A DNA stretch of 64,000 nucleotides, from positions 930,001-994,000 of the forward strand of contig NZ_ACQA01000002.1 of the NCBI RefSeq assembly GCF_000182645.1, in the 5' to 3' direction. Position 1 is the stretch's first letter, and each line of letters opens with the position of its first letter. Under the pieces are notes generated by a model. It had not been told where the DNA came from, searched no databases, and worked only from the letters and a program-made list of their open reading frames with translations. A program made the translations under genes and the position numbers. This DNA is from Brucella intermedia LMG 3301 (lineage in GTDB: Bacteria > Pseudomonadota > Alphaproteobacteria > Rhizobiales > Rhizobiaceae). This document shows, in pieces, positions 8,051-16,820 of the stretch.

Positions 8051-10408
8051 TTAGCTGGCTTTTACTTGCCCCACAGCCGTTTTGTTGAGGCAGCGCGACG
8101 GGTCGATTGGAGCGGGCGCATTAGCCGGCCGGCCGAAAAGAAAGCCTTGAACCTGTTCACAGCCCTCTTCGATCACCATGCGGTGCTGGTCAAAGGTTTC
8201 GATCCCCTCGGCCACGACCGGCAGATCGAGACTGCGACCAAGCCCGACAATGGCTCGTACAATTGCTCTGGCGCTGACATCCGTTTCCATGCTGGTGATG
8301 AAGCTGCGGTCAATCTTGATCTTGTCGAATGGAAAACTTTGAAGATTGCTGAGCGATGAATAACCGGTCCCGAAATCGTCCATAACAATGCGAACTCCCG
8401 ACTTCTTCATTCGACGCAGCAGTTCAAGAGTCGTCAGTCGATCCTTCATCAAAGCGGATTCGGTTACCTCCAGTTCCAGTCTCGTCGGATCAAGCCCGGT
8501 CTCTGCGATAACCGACCTGACGGTATCCGGCAGGCTGACGAGCCGGAACTGGACGGGAGACAGATTTACAGCGATGGACAGATGGCTCTCCCATTCGGCG
8601 GCCGTGCGGCAAGCCTCACGCAGAACCCATTCGCCCAGCGCCACGATTGTTCCCGTTTCCTCGGCAATAGGGATGAACACGTCCGGTGGTATCTGCCCGC
8701 GTTCCGGATGATTCCAGCGGACCAATGCCTCATAACCCGTACAACGCCCGTCAGACGTCGCAAACAAAGGTTGATAGGCGATACCGATCTGTCCCCGCAC
8801 CATCGCGTGACGCAAATCCGCTTCTAGCTGGCGCCGCTCTCTTATCTCCTGATCCATTTCCGGGGAATAGAATGCAAATAATCCGCGCCCTTCCGTCTTC
8901 GCCCGATAGAGCGCGATATCTGCCGCATGCCGGATGGCTTCCGCATCCTTGCCATCATTTGGATATAGGGCAACGCCAATACTGACGCCGACAGCGGTCG
9001 GATCAAGCACGGTATTCAGCTCCAAGCGGAAGGCTTCCAGAATCTTCTCGCTCAGCTTCCGGGCACCTCTAGGCTGCGGGACGCCCACTTGCAGAATAAT
9101 AAACTCGTCACCGCCGATGCGTGCGGCAGTATCTATGCCATTTACGCAGCGCTTCAGGATGCTGGAAACCGTCTTCAATACCCGGTCGCCTTCGGCGTGA
9201 CCGAAAATGTCGTTCACAGCCTTGAACCGGTCCAGATCGAGTGCCAGCACGGCGAAAGGCTCGCGGCTGGGACGCGCAACGGCATTCGCCAACCTTTCCT
9301 CAAAAAACATGCGGTTGGGCAGATCGGTGAGCGCGTCATGACGCGCCATGTGCTCAATCTGGCGTTGAGCTGCGCGTTTTTCGGTAAGATCGCGTACGGC
9401 GAGCACCTCGCAAGGACGTCCCTGATATTCGATGGCATGGACCGCAAGCTCAAAAATGCGTTCATCATTGGGAAACCTTGGAGCCGCCTCGATAGCCTCG
9501 GCACGGCGAGCACAGACCGGAAGCCCGTCAGCCGCCAATAACAAAGTATCGGGTTCAATACCCATCAGCGACTTTTCGCTTCTCCGCATGAGCTCAGAGA
9601 ACCGGGCATTCATCTCGACTATCCCGCCATCCCGTATAACGGCCAAACCGTCTAATGTGGCGTTTGCAAACCCCTTCAAGTCCGTCATGTAACGGTCTAT
9701 AAACACGGCAGAAATTGTCGCCAGCGCCACGCTACACACCACTGCCGCGATGGCAACAACGAGCCAGAGGCGTCCGATCCCAAGCGGATCGGCCGCGGGA
9801 AGAGTGGGGTTTGGGACCAGTTCAGTCGAGGCAACCGCGGTGAAATGGAGTGTGCAAACAGCGAGTATGCCTCCTACGGTCGGAAGCAGAATACGTGACC
9901 AGCCGGAAGCATTCGTCACAAACCAGAAAGCGGCCAGCAAAATCAGGACCGAGATTGCGCCGCCCACGAAGATCGGTGGAAGATCATAGTGTATGTCAGC
10001 CGCTGCTTTGATCGCACTCATGCCTGTGAAATGCATTGCGGCTATCGATAGCGTCGCCGAAATGGCCGCCATCAGAGCATATTTCAGCGCAGCACCCTTA
10101 AGTAGATGTAGGCTCAACCAAAAACCGAGAACAGCCGTCGCCGCCGAAAGAACGGTGGCGGTAAAATCAAACTCGATTGCTACGGTGCCGCTGTAAGCGA
10201 GCATCGCCACAAAGTGGGTTGCCCACACGCCAACTCCACCGGCAAAAGCACTGATTGCGAGCCAGTTGTCACGGCGGCTCCTGGTGCATTCGCGCGCGCG
10301 GGCCAGCAACAGGAAAAATGCAAACATGCTTGCAAATGAAATGGATGCAGCCAGAACCACAAAAGGCTGATCGTGCTGTACAGTCACGCATTCCAGAACT
10401 TTGAACAT
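8051..10408 (-). CDS. MHYT-GGDEF-EAL cyclic-di-GMP signalling protein
   Basis: A 785-residue membrane protein. The N-terminal third carries seven or so membrane helices with MHYT sensor motifs (WATHFVAMLAYSG, AAMHFTGMSAIK, LHFTAVAST), proposed to bind copper or a gas. A short PAS-like segment, a GGDEF domain with intact IGGDEFII, and an EAL domain with intact GYEALVRW and MDDFGTGYSSL follow. Both active sites look competent, so it could make and break cyclic-di-GMP. Brucella has a similar MHYT phosphodiesterase, BpdA. I place the start at ATG 10408 because AGGGGG precedes it; the frame extends to 10462. It appears monocistronic. Confidence 0.9.
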   Translation of the reverse strand: MFKVLECVTVQHDQPFVVLAASISFASMFAFFLLLARARECTRSRRDNWLAISAFAGGVGVWATHFVAMLAYSGTVAIEFDFTATVLSAATAVLGFWLSLHLLKGAALKYALMAAISATLSIAAMHFTGMSAIKAAADIHYDLPPIFVGGAISVLILLAAFWFVTNASGWSRILLPTVGGILAVCTLHFTAVASTELVPNPTLPAADPLGIGRLWLVVAIAAVVCSVALATISAVFIDRYMTDLKGFANATLDGLAVIRDGGIVEMNARFSELMRRSEKSLMGIEPDTLLLAADGLPVCARRAEAIEAAPRFPNDERIFELAVHAIEYQGRPCEVLAVRDLTEKRAAQRQIEHMARHDALTDLPNRMFFEERLANAVARPSREPFAVLALDLDRFKAVNDIFGHAEGDRVLKTVSSILKRCVNGIDTAARIGGDEFIILQVGVPQPRGARKLSEKILEAFRLELNTVLDPTAVGVSIGVALYPNDGKDAEAIRHAADIALYRAKTEGRGLFAFYSPEMDQEIRERRQLEADLRHAMVRGQIGIAYQPLFATSDGRCTGYEALVRWNHPERGQIPPDVFIPIAEETGTIVALGEWVLREACRTAAEWESHLSIAVNLSPVQFRLVSLPDTVRSVIAETGLDPTRLELEVTESALMKDRLTTLELLRRMKKSGVRIVMDDFGTGYSSLSNLQSFPFDKIKIDRSFITSMETDVSARAIVRAIVGLGRSLDLPVVAEGIETFDQHRMVIEEGCEQVQGFLFGRPANAPAPIDPSRCLNKTAVGQVKAS

Positions 10409-10565
10409 GCAGCCCCCTGCCCCGCCTAAGGTGCAGTTCTTGTTAAATACAACCAGAAGCACTATCCCGACTGTGCTTGGTTCCCCGAATAAAAGTATCG
10501 ATAACTATTTAAGCAATCCTGAATTATCGATTTTGTCACCTGTTGTTGCTGTTAATGGCAGGAGA

Positions 10566-12245
10566 TTAAACACGCTTACCGAAGCGCCTACCGACACGCG
10601 CAAGCAATATCACCGGTAAAATTCCGACCGTCACGATGGCGAGGGCGGCAAGGGAGGCTTCTTCGTATGTTCCGCGTGCGGCCTCGCCATAAAGATGCGT
10701 TGCGAAAGTCTCGACGTTGAGGGGGCGCAGCAGAAGTGTTGCAGGCAGTTCTTTCACACAGTCTACGAATACGAGGAGACCCGCCGCCACGATGGCTGTT
10801 TTCGATAGTGGCAAATGAACTGCGCAAAACGTTTCGGTAACGCCACGCCCGAGCGTGCGCGAAGCATGATCCAGTGACACGGGTATGCGCTCCAGCCCGG
10901 AATCGATGCCACCTGCGGAGATGGCCAGAAATCGAACGACATAGGCATAGATGACCGCCGCGCCTGTCCCGATCAGCACCAGCCCTGCCGAATAACCGAA
11001 GACATGCGATGTGAACAGATTGAAAAGTTGATCGAAGCTACCGGCCACCACCAAAATGCCGATGGCGATAACGGTCCCCGGAGCCGCATATCCCATCGTG
11101 GACACGCGATACGACCAGCGTGAAACAGCCCCCGGGAAAAGCCGGACAGCATATGCAACAAATATTCCGCATATCAGCACCAACGCTGTAGCCACTGACG
11201 CGAGCACAACGGTATTGAAAGCTTCGCCAACCAATCGCGGAGAGATACCGGCAAAACGGGCGCGCTTCACCGCTTCCACGACCAGATAAATTGCCGGCAG
11301 AACAAATCCAATGACGACTGGAAGGGAGCAGAGACAGAACAACCAGACGCCCCGCCCGTTCCTGACGCTCAATGGTTCGAAGCCACGCGAATGACGGATG
11401 TTGGAAGCAAAACGTTGCTTGCGTCGCCCCCAGCGTTCAATCGAAACAAGAGCAACCACCAGAAACAGGAGAGCGAGGGCCAATTGCGCAGCGCCTGGCA
11501 AATCCGAGCGCGTAATCCATGTGGTGTAAATCGAAACAGTCAATGTGCGCACGCCCAGGAATTCGGCGGCGCCTACATCATTCAGCGTTTCCATTAAAGC
11601 GAGACTGACCCCAACCGCTACGGCAGGCCGCGCGAGCGGCAATGCAACACGCCAGAAAATGCCCTTGCGGCTAACGCCCAAAGTTCTTGCCGCTTCGATA
11701 AGGCTGGCGGACTGAGTTAGAAACATTGCCCGTGTAGGGATATAGACATAGGGGTAGAGAACGAAGCCGAGAAGAATAATACATCCGGCCATTGAACGAA
11801 TATCGGGCAAGCGGAACTGGCGCGGACTATCGTATCCCAGCATGAATCGCACCGCTCCCTGCACCGGACCAATAGGGTGCAGGATATCGAGATAGGCATA
11901 GGCAACGATGTAGGTCGGTACGGCCAAGGGCAGCAAAAGCGCCCATTCAAGCAGGCGCCGCCCGCGAAAATCATATGCCGTCACCAGCCATGCCGTTGAC
12001 GTTCCTATGAAAGCGGCAATGATGCCGACACCGATAAGCAGAATTACCGTTTCGAGAAAAGCTGTCGCTAGATTGGTGGCGAGAAGGTGCGCCCAGAGCC
12101 CCGCAGATCCTTGTATGGCTTCAAAGGCAAGGGCAAGAACCGGAAGTAAAACCAGAACTGCAACCAATGCCGAGAGCCTTAGCCAGTTGCGTCCCGCTTT
12201 TGCGGGTCGCAAAACTCGTTTCCGGGTGGCTGCAAAAGCTTCCAT
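10566..12245 (-). CDS. fbpB: Ferric iron ABC transporter permease (FbpB/SfuB type)
   Basis: A 559-residue double-length permease with about twelve membrane helices and two EAA loops, the first around SLIEAARTLGVSRKGIFWRVALPLARP and the second around VSLDHASRTLGRGVTETFCAVHLPLSKT. This duplicated architecture is typical of the iron(III) FbpB/SfuB branch. It is the third gene of the minus-strand unit fbpC-fbpA-fbpB. The 165-base gap before it holds two hairpins, so its expression may be lower than that of the binding protein. Assignment to iron depends on the tyrosine-bearing FbpA next door. Confidence 0.88.
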   Translation of the reverse strand: MEAFAATRKRVLRPAKAGRNWLRLSALVAVLVLLPVLALAFEAIQGSAGLWAHLLATNLATAFLETVILLIGVGIIAAFIGTSTAWLVTAYDFRGRRLLEWALLLPLAVPTYIVAYAYLDILHPIGPVQGAVRFMLGYDSPRQFRLPDIRSMAGCIILLGFVLYPYVYIPTRAMFLTQSASLIEAARTLGVSRKGIFWRVALPLARPAVAVGVSLALMETLNDVGAAEFLGVRTLTVSIYTTWITRSDLPGAAQLALALLFLVVALVSIERWGRRKQRFASNIRHSRGFEPLSVRNGRGVWLFCLCSLPVVIGFVLPAIYLVVEAVKRARFAGISPRLVGEAFNTVVLASVATALVLICGIFVAYAVRLFPGAVSRWSYRVSTMGYAAPGTVIAIGILVVAGSFDQLFNLFTSHVFGYSAGLVLIGTGAAVIYAYVVRFLAISAGGIDSGLERIPVSLDHASRTLGRGVTETFCAVHLPLSKTAIVAAGLLVFVDCVKELPATLLLRPLNVETFATHLYGEAARGTYEEASLAALAIVTVGILPVILLARVGRRFGKRV

Positions 12246-12256
12246 TGGTCTCTCTA

Positions 12257-12292
12257 TAGAGCATTTCCTGTTAGATCTTCGGAAATGCTCTA
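12257..12292. repeat. Inverted AGAGCATTTCC repeat (dispersed Rhizobiales-type element)
   Basis: AGAGCATTTCC and GGAAATGCTCT pair as an 11-bp stem around a 12-base loop just upstream of the fbpB start. AGAGCATTTCC is also the left end of the repeats at 37525 and 48373. The following TATCCATTTGTTTTAATGC resembles their middle part read on the opposite strand. Confidence 0.6.
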
Positions 12293-12361
12293 TCCATTTG
12301 TTTTAATGCACGTCTTTGCCCGAACTAGCATCCGCTCTCGGGAGACGCGCTCTAGTACAAC

Positions 12362-12389
12362 GCCGGCGCATGAAATGCACCGGCGCTGG
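12362..12389 (-). terminator. GC-rich hairpin after fbpA
   Basis: GCCGGCGCAT...ATGCACCGGCGC forms a stable stem just after the fbpA stop codon. No T-run follows on the minus strand, so partial termination or RNA stabilisation between fbpA and fbpB is more likely than full termination. Confidence 0.5.
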
Positions 12390-12410
12390 TCTGGTTAGTT
12401 CATTCGGCTT

Positions 12411-13427
12411 TTAGTTATCAAAACCGACTTTGTCGACCAGTTCGCTTGCCTGCTTGCGATGGCTCACAATTTCCGAAAGCGGAACACTGTCGATCTTCAG
12501 TTCACCGAACGATTCCACGATTGGATCAAGCGGAGCGCCCGGCTTTACCGGATACTCGAAATTGGCCTTGGCGTAGAGCTGCTGGGCTTCGTCGGACACC
12601 AGATATTCGAGCAGCTTGACTGCTGCGTCCTTGTGCGGTGCATTCTTTGCAACGGCTGCGCCACTGATGTTGACCTGGGTTCCGCCATCCTTGAATGTCG
12701 GCAGCAGAACCTTGATGCCTTCGCCCCAGGTCTTCTGCTCGTCACCGCCCTTACCCGAACGCATCAGGCCGACATAATAGGAATTGGCAACGGCTATATC
12801 GCAAATGCCGCCTACGATATCCTTGGCACCATCACGATCGCCACCGGCAGCCTTGCGCGCAAGATTATCCTTGAGCCCCTTCAACCATTCTTCGGTCTTT
12901 TCCGGACCGTAATGCGCGATATAGTCCGCGAAGAGTGCTGTATTGTAAGGATGCTGGCCCGCACGGATGCAGATTTTGCCCTTCCACTTCGGATCGGACA
13001 GGTCCTCATAGTTGATCTTGTCGAGCTCGAGGTCTTTCGCGGCATAGACGATGCGAGCGCGCATGGACAATGCGAACCAGTTATCCTTGGCGTCGCGGAG
13101 CTGTTCCGGAACAGCTTCTTTCAGCACCTTGGAATCAACAGGCTGGGTGAGTCCCTTGTCGACGAGATCGACCAGGTTCCCGGCGTCGACCGTCATAAGA
13201 ATGTCGGCGGGCGAGTTGGCGCCCTCAGAAGCTACGCGTTCTGCCAGACCGTCCTTCAGGAAAACCGTATTGACGGTAATTCCGGTAGACGATTTGAAAG
13301 CATCGAGCAGGGGCTGAATGAGGCCCGGTTCACGCGTCGTGTAAATGTTCACTTCATCTGCGTGGGCAGCTCCTGCAAAGAACGTTACTGCGGCGAGAGC
13401 AAGGCCAGAACGCGCGAACTTGGACAT
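12411..13427 (-). CDS. fbpA: Ferric iron-binding periplasmic protein (FbpA/FutA type)
   Basis: A 338-residue periplasmic protein with a clear signal peptide (KFARSGLALAAVTFFAGAAHAD). The mature sequence EVNIYTTREPGLIQPLLDAF is classic for the ferric-binding cluster, and the tandem tyrosines Y217-Y218 in ANSYYVGLM are the iron ligands of this family. It captures Fe3+ and delivers it to FbpB. Upstream is fbpC, 113 bases away; downstream hairpins separate it from fbpB. Acquisition of periplasmic Fe3+ is strongly supported by the ligands. Confidence 0.93.
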   Translation of the reverse strand: MSKFARSGLALAAVTFFAGAAHADEVNIYTTREPGLIQPLLDAFKSSTGITVNTVFLKDGLAERVASEGANSPADILMTVDAGNLVDLVDKGLTQPVDSKVLKEAVPEQLRDAKDNWFALSMRARIVYAAKDLELDKINYEDLSDPKWKGKICIRAGQHPYNTALFADYIAHYGPEKTEEWLKGLKDNLARKAAGGDRDGAKDIVGGICDIAVANSYYVGLMRSGKGGDEQKTWGEGIKVLLPTFKDGGTQVNISGAAVAKNAPHKDAAVKLLEYLVSDEAQQLYAKANFEYPVKPGAPLDPIVESFGELKIDSVPLSEIVSHRKQASELVDKVGFDN

Positions 13428-13540
13428 TTTACCTCCAGATGGACCTGTTTCATATTAAATTATGAGTTACGCAATCAAGTTATACGGTGCAGCGCACCGA
13501 CGGTCAATTGCTGCAACACTTCGACAGCGGATATTTTCAG

Positions 13541-14686
13541 TCACTTGGGGAAAATCAGCGCCTTATCCCAATGCGGGCGTAGCACTATATCGTTGGAAGA
13601 AGCCGGAAGCCGCAGTTCGGTGCGTACACGCAGGCGCGGAGCCGCATCTGTTACCCGCACGACCAGTTCTTCGATTTCACCGAGAAAGGTGCGGGCTTCA
13701 ATATGACCACGCAATGAAGCTTCGCCAGTCTCACTATCGGTCACAATCGTAAAGTCACGCGGACGCAGATAGGCAAACGCTTCAGCGTCGGGTCCAAACT
13801 GTGCACTTATGGCAATTTTCCCAAAGGGAGTTACCAGCCCATTACCCTCGACTTTTCCGGGTATCACATTGAAGTCACAGAAAAAATCCGCTGCATACCG
13901 GTTCACGGGCTGGTCATGAAGCTCGCGTGCCGGGCCATTCTGAACAACTTCGCCAGATCGCATCAATACGACACGATCTCCGGTCGACAGCGCCTCTTCG
14001 GCTTCGTGCGTTACGATAATCGCCGTTGTGCCAAGCTCCCTCAGCAAAGCCACTGTCTCACGGCGAACCCGGGCGCGCAGTCCTCTATCAAGGTTCGAAA
14101 ACGGCTCGTCCATCAGCAGAAGCTGTGGTTTCGGAGCAAGGGCCCGGATAAGTGCCACACGTTGCTGCTCGCCACCTGACAGCATGTGCGGATAGCGATC
14201 CGCCATGTGCGAGAGCGACACCAGTTCGAGAAGCTCTCCTGTCCGCGCATCCGCCGCGTGGCGGGGCATTCTTCGCAATCCGAACAGGATGTTTTCTCTT
14301 ACCGTCAGGTGCGGAAACAAAGCGTAGTCCTGGAAGACGACACCCACGTTCCGTTTTTCAGGCTCAATAAAGACGGATGGGCCGACCAGCGCCTGCCCCC
14401 CCATGGTGAGTGTTCCACTGTCTGGAACATCGATGCCCGCGATAATGCGCAGCAGGGAAGTCTTACCGCAGCCGGAATGGCCGACCAGGCAAATTATCTC
14501 GCCCTCGTGAACATCGAGAGAGACATCATTGAGCGCACGCACAGCGCCAAACTGGCGGGTAATACCGGACAGAGTCAGTGCTGGGCCGGATTGCCCGAAT
14601 ACCTGTCTTTTATCATGCGGGTTGCGTGCTGCGTCCATAAGCAAGATCGCGTGTCCAGATTGCAGTTCAGGCGGATATAGAGACAC
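13541..14686 (-). CDS. fbpC: Ferric iron ABC transporter ATP-binding protein (FbpC type)
   Basis: A 381-residue ATPase with Walker A GHSGCGKTS, signature MLSGGEQQRVALIRAL, Walker B LLLMDEPFSNLD, switch histidine in VTHEAEEAL, and a C-terminal TOBE-type regulatory domain. FQDYALFPHLTVRENI is the usual Q-loop region. It energises FbpB. The first ATG (14686) has GGAGA so close upstream that the true start may lie further in, for example ATG 14638, although that has no visible ribosome binding site. It opens the fbpC-fbpA-fbpB unit and is divergent from the FAD oxidoreductase gene. Confidence 0.9.
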   Translation of the reverse strand: MSLYPPELQSGHAILLMDAARNPHDKRQVFGQSGPALTLSGITRQFGAVRALNDVSLDVHEGEIICLVGHSGCGKTSLLRIIAGIDVPDSGTLTMGGQALVGPSVFIEPEKRNVGVVFQDYALFPHLTVRENILFGLRRMPRHAADARTGELLELVSLSHMADRYPHMLSGGEQQRVALIRALAPKPQLLLMDEPFSNLDRGLRARVRRETVALLRELGTTAIIVTHEAEEALSTGDRVVLMRSGEVVQNGPARELHDQPVNRYAADFFCDFNVIPGKVEGNGLVTPFGKIAISAQFGPDAEAFAYLRPRDFTIVTDSETGEASLRGHIEARTFLGEIEELVVRVTDAAPRLRVRTELRLPASSNDIVLRPHWDKALIFPK

Positions 14687-14847
14687 ATTCTCCAGAAAGC
14701 TACAAAAACAGGATGGATTATCTCAGGAATATCGCAACTAAGTTTTGTGTAACAGGTTATCCGGTTGATCGTGAACAAAAAGCGAGCCATGTTCACTGTG
14801 CTTCCATATGCTCAAATCACCCAATCGCATTGCAGGAGAATACCGAA

Positions 14848-16176
14848 ATGGGGCCGGTCACGGATAAGGTGGCGACAGCTGACAGCTTGCCGCAGGAAAC
14901 CAAAATTGCCATCATCGGCGGCGGCGTCATCGGTGTTTCCACTGCCCTTTTTCTGGCCGAACGCGGCATTCCTGTCACTCTCCTTGAAAAGGGGGAGATC
15001 GCGGGGGAACAATCCAGCCGCAATTGGGGGTGGTGCCGCCGTACCGGGCGCGACAGCCGGGAAATGCCCCTCATCGTCGAAAGCATGCGACTATGGGAAG
15101 GCATGAATGAGCGAACGGGGCGCGAAACCGGTTTCCGTGTGACCGGAATTGCCTACACAGCTGAAAAAGAAGAGCAAATGGCTCTTTATGCGGAGTGGAT
15201 CAGGATAGCTCGGGAACACGGCATTGGGACGGAACTTCTCAATGCAAATCAGGTCGCAGCATTGGCACCCGGCATCAATCGTCGGCTCGCAGGCGGCATG
15301 ATAACGCCGCGCGACGGACGGGCCGAACCGCAAAAGGCGGTTCCGGCTTTTGCCGCAAAAGCGCAAGAGAATGGCGCCATCATTCTACAAAACTGTGCCG
15401 TGCGCGGTATAGAGACGACCAATGGCCGGGTCACGGCAGTCCTTACCGAAAAAGGCCGTCTGTGCTGCGAGGCAGTGATCGTCGCGGGCGGAGCCTGGTC
15501 AAGACTTATCGTTTCGAGCTTCAAGGCCCACCTGCCGCAGTTGAAGGTGCGTTCTTCCGTATTCCGCACGGCTCCCATTGATGCCGGTGTCGAACCTGCA
15601 ATTGCGTTTTCGGACTTTGCCCTGCGCAAGAGGCTTGATGGCGGATACACGGTTGCAAGCCTCGGTGGCTCTATCGCGGATATCGTGCCCGACAGTTTCC
15701 GGTTCTTTCGGGATTTCATACCCTCGCTTTCAACCGAGTGGCGGTCGTTGCGCTTCCGGTTCGGCGAGCGCTTCTTCGAAGAAGCTTTCCAATGGAAACT
15801 CCGGCCTGCCGACGAGATATCCATTTTCGAAAAAATTCGCACGCTCGATCCTGCTCCGCACAAGGCCGCCAACGCTCAGGTGCTGACGAAGCTCAGGCAG
15901 GCAATCCCCTCTTTCGCCCAGGCAACGATAGAGCAGGAATGGGCAGGGCTCATCGACACGATGCCGGACGTCATCCCGGTCATCTCGCCACTCCCGGGCA
16001 TTGAAGGCTTGATCGTAGCAACAGGCTTTTCAGGGCATGGCTTCGGGATTGGTCCCGGCGCGGGCAAGCTCGTTGCCGATATGGTTACAGGTGAAACGCC
16101 GGTCGTCGATCCTTCGGCGTTTCACATTTCCCGGTTTTCCGATGGTTCCAAGATTCGCATCGAAAACTGGGGATAG
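14848..16176 (+). CDS. DadA/glycine-oxidase-family FAD-dependent oxidoreductase
   Basis: A 442-residue flavoprotein of the D-amino-acid dehydrogenase/glycine oxidase superfamily (DAO). The FAD-binding Rossmann motif IAIIGGGVIGVSTALFLAERG lies near residues 19-38, and the C-terminal flavin contact is GFSGHGFGIGPGAGKL. Start ATG 14848 follows GGAG by 9 bases; the longer open frame from 14713 has no ribosome binding site. It is divergent from the iron transporter and convergent with sodC. The substrate, likely an amine or amino acid, cannot be read from sequence. Confidence 0.85.
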   Translation: MGPVTDKVATADSLPQETKIAIIGGGVIGVSTALFLAERGIPVTLLEKGEIAGEQSSRNWGWCRRTGRDSREMPLIVESMRLWEGMNERTGRETGFRVTGIAYTAEKEEQMALYAEWIRIAREHGIGTELLNANQVAALAPGINRRLAGGMITPRDGRAEPQKAVPAFAAKAQENGAIILQNCAVRGIETTNGRVTAVLTEKGRLCCEAVIVAGGAWSRLIVSSFKAHLPQLKVRSSVFRTAPIDAGVEPAIAFSDFALRKRLDGGYTVASLGGSIADIVPDSFRFFRDFIPSLSTEWRSLRFRFGERFFEEAFQWKLRPADEISIFEKIRTLDPAPHKAANAQVLTKLRQAIPSFAQATIEQEWAGLIDTMPDVIPVISPLPGIEGLIVATGFSGHGFGIGPGAGKLVADMVTGETPVVDPSAFHISRFSDGSKIRIENWG

Positions 16177-16179
16177 CGA

Positions 16180-16701
16180 TTATTGGATGACCCCGCAGGC
16201 GAACCGAGCGCCGCCACCGCCAAGCGGCTTGGGTTTATCAGAGTAGTTATCTCCTCCCACGTGAACCATCAAGGCTCGCCCCTTGATTTCATCCAGCGAC
16301 CTGAGCCGCGGGGCCGTCACGCTTTGAGTCACGTTACCCTGTGCGTCGGCTTCGAGCAGAGGCAAGTCACCAAGATGCCCCTCACCTTCCGGTCCCATGT
16401 GGTGCTTGGAATGCGACGGATCGTAATGCCCGCCGGCAGATTGCGCCGGGACAGTTTTTCCATCCTGTTCAGCCGGTGCGCAGCTGCCTTTCTCATGCAC
16501 ATGAAAGCCGTGCTCACCAGCAGGAAGGCCTCTCAAATTGGTCTTGAATAACAATCCAGCATCCATCTGCGAGATGGTGACGGTGCCAATTTCCTTTCCC
16601 TGGCCTGTTGGCAGAGCTTCATAAAGTTTGACGCTCATATCCGCGGCAATGGCTGGAACTGCCAGAAGCATCATTGCTGAAGCAATCAAAAACGGCTGCA
16701 T
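16180..16701 (-). CDS. sodC: Periplasmic Cu,Zn superoxide dismutase
   Basis: Dismutates superoxide in the periplasm. The 173-residue precursor has a signal peptide (QPFLIASAMMLLAVPAIAA), copper ligands in HGFHVHEKGSC, the zinc-loop region GGHYDPSHSKHHMGP with HLGDLP, a C-terminal copper histidine in LMVHVGGDNY, and the disulfide cysteine of ARFACG. AGGAGG stands 6 bases before ATG 16701, which decides the start over the longer frame to 16746. The neighbouring copper genes on the same strand suggest a metal/oxidative stress group, though a terminator separates them. Confidence 0.96.
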   Translation of the reverse strand: MQPFLIASAMMLLAVPAIAADMSVKLYEALPTGQGKEIGTVTISQMDAGLLFKTNLRGLPAGEHGFHVHEKGSCAPAEQDGKTVPAQSAGGHYDPSHSKHHMGPEGEGHLGDLPLLEADAQGNVTQSVTAPRLRSLDEIKGRALMVHVGGDNYSDKPKPLGGGGARFACGVIQ

Positions 16702-16782
16702 TGTTTCCTCCTGATCGCGATCCTTCGTGATGAGACGACAACGCACACCGCTCGAAATTGTTCGAAAATAAAATGCCGGAGC

Positions 16783-16811
16783 GACCGCGTGACAAACACT
16801 GTCACGCGGTC
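16783..16811 (-). terminator. Terminator after the multicopper oxidase gene
   Basis: GACCGCGTGACA and TGTCACGCGGTC form a perfect 12-bp stem with a 5-base loop, 10 bases past the stop at 16821. A T-rich stretch follows a little later on the minus strand. It isolates the copper gene pair from sodC. Confidence 0.7.
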
Positions 16812-16820
16812 AGAGGCGGA